From Charina bottae (taxonomy: Eukaryota; Chordata; Lepidosauria; Squamata; Charinaidae), in assembly GCA_023362775.1 (NCBI GenBank), contig JALMGJ010000020.1, positions 7,753,501 to 7,817,500 of the forward strand: a stretch of 64,000 nt of DNA, given 5' to 3'. The position numbers and the translations under genes are program-made. Shown here in pieces: positions 57,259 through 64,000 of this stretch (within the stretch, counting starts at the first letter, position 1; the number at the start of each line of letters is the position of its first letter). The notes under the pieces are model-generated. The model saw only the letters and a list, made by a program, of their open reading frames with translations, had not been told where the DNA came from and did no database searches.

Positions 57259-57545
57259 CATAGCTTTCCAAACCGTGTCGCCTGCGGGGCCCAGGTGTGT
57301 CGCGTCAAAACCCGGAAGCGCTGATGGTGCGCCGCGGCTGCGCGTACAGCGGCGGCGGGCCATCAGCGCTTCCGGGTTTTTGCATGACACACTAGGACAC
57401 TGCTGCTGCCACTGCTGCGGCGTGCGAAAATCAGCACGGCGGCAACGCTTCCAGGATTTTGCGCACCGCCACAGCGGTGGCACTTCTGGGTTTTCTCGTG
57501 CGCCGCCGTTGGTGTGTCGCCACGGGAAAAGTTTGGAAAGCCCTG
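57259..57545. mobile_element. hAT MITE, GCTTTCC family
   Basis: Left end CATAGCTTTCCAAAC, right end AGTTTGGAAAGCCCTG, exact duplication ctctataa (57251-57258, 57546-57553). Its hairpin centre (ggaagcgctgatggtgcgcc facing ccatcagcgcttccgg) is similar to the outer copy at 11837. Confidence 0.92.
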
Positions 57546-57553
57546 CTCTATAA

Positions 57554-58457
57554 CATCAGTCTCACTTCAGAGAGATGACGAAGTTGGACATACAATTACA
57601 ATCGTACTGAAATGGGCTGGGGGAAGAGGAGTAAGAGAGAGTGTACACTGGTTGGAGAGGATAGGCTGAAGAGGTGGGGTGGATGGTGGGAGAGAGGAAG
57701 GAAGGAAGGATGGTAGAGGCCAAGCATGTGCTTGGCCTCTGCCAAGGGAAGGGAGATATGGAGCAGGCACAGTGGGTGGCCAGTGGGAGAGGCTTAGGGC
57801 AGGGGGTGAACAGGAAAAGTGGAGCAAAGTTAAGAGTGGGCAGGAAAAGAAATGGTTGAGCACATAAAAGGGAAAGAAGGAGCTACAGTCCATGCTGGGG
57901 AGGGTGAGGAAAGGACCCCATTTCCAGCCATCTCTCTCATAAACTCTGGGTCTCTTGACCCAAGAATGAGAGCTGCTATATAGCTATTTCTTTTGGGGTG
58001 AATTTCTTTTACACCCCTACTGATGAGCTTTCAGGAGAAGCTATGAGTATTGTAGATAACTGTTATCTGGGAGCTATGGAGACGAATTCTCAGTGCTTCC
58101 ACAGCATAAGTGCCAGCACTAGTAACTTGATAAATGTACAAACGTAATGGAGGATAAGTAGTTAGCCTCACTGTTTCTTGAAGGGTACCCGGGTTGTGCT
58201 TAGTCTGCTATTTCCTTTGTTTTATGCATGTCACAGTTTTGCATACAGCACCATAAGCATGGGAAGGCTTGAATAGATACAGAATGTAGCTTCCTTAGTT
58301 TTCACTGACCAGCTCTGAAGGATTCTTCTTTCTCTGCTATGATTTTTTTCTTCTCCATTATGTAGTTTGTTTGGGTTCAAGGAGAAGAGCAGTTATTATT
58401 TAAACCTTGATTTTCTCAATTTATGGTATGAGCAGTTCCCAGTTCCATCTGTGGAGA
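57554..58457. other. No gene recognised
   Basis: Purine-rich around 57640-57860 (ggaaggaaggaagg and similar); no supported exon. Confidence 0.35.
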
Positions 58458-58828
58458 TTTTTTAAAATAGCTTCTCAGTATATACTAGGTACTGTTCTAT
58501 CTAGACAACAAGATGGTTCATGCTACCCTTGGTATAACCTTATATTTCTTCTTATGTGTTCTGTTTCTAGCCACATATTCTATTCCCTCTTATTTTTCTT
58601 GATCAGATGATATTCCATGCCCTTATGAAACTGTTTTGGGGTACTCTATCTAGTTCTAAATATTTTGGGGGTATCTTCAAACCTTGCTTTCTACGGAGGT
58701 ATGGGTATTGTCACAGAGCTACAGTTCCAGGAACACAAGAAGACTAAATCCGTTTTAGAGATGAAATGGTGATGAGAGCTGTTTTAAATCTATTTAATTT
58801 TTGACTACTGATCATACTTCACATAGAT
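58458..58828. repeat. Second copy of the 52.3-kb segment
   Basis: Direct repeat of 52256-52630, differing at only a handful of positions (for example ctacggaggtatgg against ctgcggatgtatgg). Here it has no 56-bp flanking duplication, so it is the better candidate for the original location. Confidence 0.8.
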
Positions 58829-60315
58829 TTCTGTACAACCATATTGAAATGGTAGAACTTAGGGAAACATCTTTAGAATCCAACCCCCAGCCCAAATCCA
58901 ATCTCTTCTTGTCCTTTTCAAGATTCTAAAGGCATGTGACACTGCAGGGACAATCCAATTGTCAATTATAAGATTCTCATTTTTGCTGCTCAGCTCAATC
59001 TTTAAAATGGTCTTGAGCCTTTCAGTAAATCCCTTTATAGGATATTCTTGCACCTGTGTGTGGTAGGTTTTTCATTAACTGAGCATCAGTGTGATATCTG
59101 AATAGTTGTCCTGGGACATGCTTCATGAATCACGGGGCCTTCCATCCAAGTGCTCTTTCCTTCAGCCTGCAGTATTTCATATTTGGCAGGCCTGACATTG
59201 TCTGAGATGGTGGTGTAGAACATTCCAGTACATTCCAAATTACATCCTCTGTAATTTGGTTACTTACTTGCTCTGTACAGAGATCTCTTCAGATTGTCTG
59301 TATACAAAACAAGCTGTCTCCTCTCTAGGGGAGCTTTTTTCTTTATCCATTATCCTTAATCCTTAATCCTTAATCCATTACCCATGATCCATCCGTCCAT
59401 CCATCCATCCATCCATCCATCCATCCATCCATCCATCCATCGAAATTCAGGCCTGGAAACTAGTTTTGTGGCATAAGTATGTCAGCCTTTAAGTTCTGCC
59501 TGGTTGTTTCTGTTACTATATTTTTCCCAAGGGCAGCCCTCTGATATGAAAGCCAGGAAGAATCCAGTTATGCCATGAAAGGTTCAGACATCATGAAGAA
59601 GTTCAGTGCCAAAGATTTTCTGAAGGATACTTATTCCTGAACTGGGTAAAAAAATCTGAACGCTCTGGTAACAGAGGAAGGGGTGTGTTTGTACACAATA
59701 TCTGGCCGATGAAGCCTTTTCTTTGCTGCACTTCAAATATAAATCATATTTTCATTTATTTTGTGGAGGAGCCGTTCAAGGTTTGCAATAGGGGGCTGCA
59801 CTAAATGAAAGGTTCTGCATTTCCCACAGACCTGATGACTGAACCATGGCTGTGCTTTGAGTTCAAAGGCATGTAAGTCCAATTGAAATGGAATGAATGA
59901 TAGACAGTTGGTTGCTTTGCTAGGAGCTGCATTGTTCTGTGGCAAAACAGTGAACACCTTTACTGCACCACCATTAAAGGGTGGGAAAGGATGAACGCTT
60001 TGGGATAACGCAAGGCTCTCTTTCCAGCACAATGAATGACATTTTGCATGTGGGAATGAATATTATTTGCCAGGGCTGCTAAAGGCCTTTGCTTTGTTTG
60101 ATTTCACCAGTACTGTCACTGAACTGAATTAGGTTTTGTTCTCCCTCCTTTCCCACTTTTTCTATTGTCGGTTTTCAGTGGGAGATCTTTCCTTCGCACA
60201 GCTCACCCATGACAACTACAAACTGCTGGTATAGTTGGAGGAGCTGATAGGATGAGCTACAGTGCTCAGAGCGTTGCCCATGGCTTGAGTTTTAAAACGT
60301 TTTTAGCATCCAGTA
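58829..60315. other. No gene; (CCAT)n at 59386-59441
   Basis: Three ccttaat repeats lead into about 13 CCAT units. The rest shows neither repeats nor exons that I can support. Confidence 0.45.
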
Positions 60316-60655
60316 AGGGCGTGGTGGCTCAGCAGGTGAGACGCCAGGCTTGTCGATCGGAAGGTCACAAGTTCGGAGGTTCGAATCCCTAACCCCGCGT
60401 GACGGAGTGAGCTCCCGCACTCGCCCCAGCTCTTGCCAACCTAGCAATTCGAAAGCATGCAAATGCAAGTAGATCAATAGGTACCACTTCGGTGGGAAGG
60501 TAACAGCGTTCCGCGCGCGTCATGCCGGGTACATGACCGTGGAAGCGTCTTCGGACAACGCTGGCTCTTCGGCTAACAAACGGAGATGAGCACCGGCCCC
60601 TAGAGTCGGACACGACTGCACAAATGTGCGGGGGCAACCTTTACCTTTTTAAAAA
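60316..60655 (+). mobile_element. Sauria-type tRNA SINE, full length
   Basis: Head gcgtggtggctcagcaggtg, B box ggttcgaatcc at 60378-60388, body ccaacctagcaattcgaaag to cttcggacaacgctggctct, end ctagagtcggacacgactgc plus cctttaccttttt. It is well preserved (the four copies differ mainly at CpG sites), so insertion is fairly recent. Confidence 0.9.
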
Positions 60656-60659
60656 GGAT

Positions 60660-61270
60660 TTTCTACATTTGGTTGGCATGCAGAAACAAAATGTTTACAG
60701 AATTCGGTTTGTACCACCCTATTGTTCCCCCCCCCCATTAGCTTTATCAACAACTATTGTATAAATCTAAATTCCAAAATAGACTGAGGAGGATTTTTAG
60801 GTCTTCAGAAGCTTCCTTCAGCTTGTACAGTATGTTAAGTTTGTTTGTGTGTTTTTGTGTGTGTTTGTGTGAGCTGGCATTCTATAGATCTGAACATCCT
60901 CCTAACTTTAGCTCAAAAAATGCTGGGGGAGAATCCTCTGTGCTATATACTTTCACAGCTATAAAATCTGCAGCTTCTGGCTGCCCAGATGTCCATCTTC
61001 AAATATTTGTCCCTCCCCATCCTATTTTTTAAAATGCAACAACCTTAAATCCTTTCCCTATTAAAAGGTTACAGTTTGCTTTAAAAAAATGACAGGCAGC
61101 TTCTGATTAAAGGGGCAGGTCCACCCAACAGCCCTTGTCAACAGTGACGGAGTCTTGAAGGTTAATAAAAGAACTCCAAGCAGCTAACAACAATCTTGCA
61201 GAGTAGAAGCATGAACCAGCAGGGAACTTGCACTTTAAGCTTAATTGCGTTCAGAAATAAATTCAGTCCT
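60660..61270. other. No gene recognised
   Basis: Plain sequence with a C9 run near 60728 and a short TGTGTTTG region near 60845. Confidence 0.35.
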
Positions 61271-61274
61271 CACA

Positions 61275-61595
61275 CATTAGTTAGATGAAGAAAAATAGAG
61301 ATAGCTTACATTTATTCAGTAGATCTGGATACAAGAAGATTCATAGTCGATCTGCATGCAAGCGAGATGGAATGGACGAGAGCTGCATTGTGCAGCCCTC
61401 CTGCTTGCAGGTGTGCCCAAAGCATAATGGAGAATGTTAATCCCCCAAAAACTCAAGGAGGAGGAGGAAGAGGAAATCAGGTGACTCAGGTAACATCCCA
61501 CAAGCACAGTAGAGATGTGTTTACTAGAAAGACCCCCTATTATGCTTATGAGACAATGCTGAGTTGACTCCTGATAATCCCAACAAACAGCCCCC
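61275..61595 (-). mobile_element. Possible LTR fragment
   Basis: On the minus strand the end near 61310 has AATAAATGTAAGC (poly(A) signal) and the start near 61590 reads TGTTTGTTGGGATT. The layout fits an LTR but the borders and class are uncertain. Confidence 0.25.
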
Positions 61596-61599
61596 CCAT

Positions 61600-61830
61600 C
61601 AGAACCGAGAGAGACAGTGAGAGAGCATGAGCAAGCAATAGAGTAAGTGTGAAAGACAGACAAGGGAGCAAACAAGAAATAGAAGTGAGTGGTAAAGTGA
61701 GAGAGTGAGAGATGAACAAGCAAGAAAGACAAGCAAGAGAGAAGGGGATGGATAAGTGAGGAAAAACAAGTGAGCAAGAGCAATGGAATTAGTGAGAGAG
61801 TAAATATGAGTGTGAAAGGCAGAGTGAGTG
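61600..61830. repeat. Purine-biased tract
   Basis: About 230 bp in which the plus strand is mostly A and G (gagagagacagtgagagagc, gtgagagagtgagagatgaa). It is too irregular for a microsatellite. The long Leu/Ser-rich minus-strand frames (191 and 104 codons) follow from the composition. Confidence 0.6.
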
Positions 61831-61913
61831 AATGAGTAAATCCTCCACAGATCCTCCACAAGGTAAAACAAGAGAGGCAGGAAGTCTCCATCCCATAGAT
61901 CAGGTTCTGACAA

Positions 61914-64000
61914 AGAGTTTAACCCACAGGCCTAGTCATCTGTCAAAATGGGCTCCTCCCCCAGCCTCCACCTCACTCTCAGATTCACCCCACACTAGGG
62001 AAAGTGATGGGTGGGTGTTTTTCCCCCCAGCAGGAAACCCATCAATTGAGTGCCCTTTAGTTTGTCCTGGGGTCAACTGTCAGGGCAGCACCACTCACTA
62101 GCCTCATTACTGAAGCAGAATGGAGACCAGAATGGGGATGGGGCAAATTATGCTTTAGGGTCACCTCATGGACTGAAGGAAAGCATGCCAAACCCACTGT
62201 CTGGATGTGCCCTGTGAAAGACACGGAAACCCTATGTAGATTTTCAGCCTGATTGGCCTGTTGTGTGAGGAAGGAGTGTGGAGCTGTTGTTGTAATGTTC
62301 CTTGCTGCTGGCCCCTCACACATTCAGTCCCCCACCTTCCTGAGAGACATTTCCTGAAATTATATAGATGCCAATGGAGATACGATGTATCGGTAGAGCT
62401 TGCAGACACAGTTCTACTTTCCTCTTCAAAGCTTTGTTAGGTATGAGGGAGAAACACAATATTTTATTATTTGAAACGTAAGTATAGACAGGCAACCTTT
62501 GGACAGCCAGGACCCACATTTAGTGATTGTTGAGTCAAAATGGGGGGATTATGCAAAGTGACTGAATGTCGATAATGTAGATAAGGCTGAAGTTCATAGT
62601 TTTTTCCCCAGCATTATTTCCCCAATTTTTTAAAAAAATATGAATCATGTATAAGAGACTTAATTCAGTTTCTTATTCCACTTAAACAATGAAAGAGTGG
62701 GCAACAACTACTGCTAATTAAAATATCTTATAGGGATATAGGGGAATTTGAAAAATTAAGTCTTTTTGCATGTTGATGCAGACTTACTGAATGCCATATC
62801 CCAGGACAGATCAAAATAAAATCTCCTCTAAATTTTGCGCTTCTCCAAAGTTTGTAATGCTCAAAAATACGGTAACAAGGGCATCTTTTAGGATAAAATA
62901 TGTTTATAAATTAATGACACCTTTAGAAATGCATTAAATTATGTATTTCAATATGAATGTTCATGTTACTTTTAAAAATGCATTAATAGTAGAGAAATGG
63001 ATGGAAAAGACTTTTAAATATGAATTTCCATAAACAGCTACTGTAGCTCTGTTGACCATAAAAAAATCCCTGAAACATATGGGCAATATAAAATTTCAGT
63101 TAAATATTTTGAAACTGAAAACTTCTGTTTTTTTTCCCTACGTCAAACTGATACTTATTAAGCCTAATGTCTACATGAACAAAAATATTCATTTAGAAAA
63201 TACTGGAATGAGTGGTGGCACTATCACCACACAATGCAATCTATAAGAAGTCCTTTCAGTTGTTTCACTAAAGAAAAGCACCTGGAGAAAAGTTTTGGTA
63301 GAAGGTGGATGATAGAAAAAGCACTCATTTAGGAATATGATTTCCAGGCCATTTCAACATGTAATGGTTAATGAAATTCCTAAATATGGGTATCATCTGC
63401 TAAATTTTGAGAAACATTTTTTAAAAATGAGCTATTTATAATGACTTATTTTTCTTTGCTTTAGTGCGGTCTGTTTGCAAGGTGTTTTCCAGACTTTATT
63501 TTAGACTATAAAGTTGTGAAGTAATTGCTTTCAATATTGTGATAACGTTTGACACACACACTCTGTCTTTCTTAGCATAGATACTTATGAAGGGTTCTTA
63601 AGAAATTTTGGAAACCCACTCTCTTCATAGAATTCTGAGTGATCCATACAAAGATATTACCTTATTGAGGAATTTCAATTTTGAATATGGATTAATAAGG
63701 CGTTTTCATGTTAGAGTTAGTTACAGAAATGAAACGTAAGATGGTTTAACATTTCCAGCCAATGTATACAGATAATTACAGATGTTCTATCCTAGGTAAG
63801 GATTTCACAAACCTGGAGGGAAAGTGCAGAAAAAGATTAAATTGAGAGAAACATTCCAGTTTAGATCAGGATGTAGCCCTCCAAATCTTTTTGGAGTATA
63901 ATGACCATTGCCTTAATCCTTGACCATAATAGGGGATAATAGGAGTACTAGTTCAAAGAAGTATGAAAGACCATCAAAACATCATTTATAGTTCCAGGAA
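61914..64000. other. No gene or named repeat seen
   Basis: AT-rich to the window end. I found no transposon terminus, exon with splice context or RNA gene. Confidence 0.4.

Noticed and set aside
60316..60400. Functional tRNA gene (also at 7541, 21656)
   Set aside because: The A/B-box region is the head of a Sauria SINE; it continues into the SINE body and does not fold into a full cloverleaf with a discriminator end.
61316..61913. 191-codon Leu/Ser/Thr-rich membrane-like protein on the minus strand
   Set aside because: Produced by the purine-biased tract; no signal peptide logic or homology, and overlapping frames look the same.
1..64000. Prokaryotic-style operon, defence system or phage region
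   Set aside because: Sequence composition, SINE/LINE content, CpG island and microsatellites are those of a vertebrate nuclear genome; no ribosome-binding sites or gene clusters exist.

Overview
The window looks like ordinary nuclear DNA of a squamate reptile (lizard or snake). It has no compact operons or bacterial signals. It is AT-rich with one CpG island, carries long microsatellites, and is packed with interspersed repeats typical of squamates: Sauria-type tRNA SINEs, a Bov-B (RTE) LINE, CR1/L2 LINE ends, a 5'-truncated L1, Penelope-like elements, a decayed Ty3/Gypsy cluster, solitary LTRs, a Helitron, a mariner-like MITE and very many hAT MITEs. I could not name any host gene.

Layout. 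1-3.5 kb: SINE pieces and a Penelope end-pair. 3.56-5.24 kb: CpG island, the best promoter candidate. 6-9.8 kb: palindromic hAT MITE, Sauria SINE, compound microsatellite, CR1/L2 ends in both orientations. 9.8-12.5 kb: Gypsy LTRs and a pol remnant, invaded by a SINE and two nested hAT MITEs. 13.6-18.4 kb: LTR-like segment, three weak exon candidates, five hAT insertions, a CR1 end and a SINE. 19-22.5 kb: Bov-B derivative, three mariner-like MITEs, Sauria SINE, CR1. 22.5-32 kb: mostly unremarkable sequence with one solo LTR, a Harbinger-like element and a hAT MITE. 32.5-33.3 kb: a Helitron with promoter-like cargo. 34-41.4 kb: hAT-rich stretch with two large GC-rich palindromic elements. 42-45.2 kb: L1. 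45.7-50.2 kb: two hAT MITEs, one carrying an 18-unit minisatellite, and a Penelope element. 51-55.4 kb: LTR, an insertion with a 56-bp flanking duplication, microsatellites, two hATs and a second Penelope element with a GIY-YIG reading frame. 57-61 kb: one hAT MITE, the second copy of the 52.3-kb segment, a Sauria SINE. 61.3-64 kb: purine-biased tract, then AT-rich sequence in which I see nothing.

The strongest pattern is the hAT content. Eleven intact insertions share ends of the form CAGRGCTTTCCAAA or CATAGCTTTCC. Seven more have other ends (CAGGGGTCCCC, CAGGGGTCGGC, CTGTCTTTCTCAACC, CAGGSMYGSAACTAGGG). Most keep exact 8-bp target duplications with TA at the centre (nnnTAnnn), the signature of the Buster branch of hAT transposases. 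Several carry unusual cargo: minisatellites of 1, 3 and 18 units, alternating inverted GC-rich cassettes shared between two families, and tandem GC-box/CCAAT units shared between three families. No transposase gene is present, so all were mobilised in trans. Calls rest on reading the sequence and on recalled family features; no database search was run.
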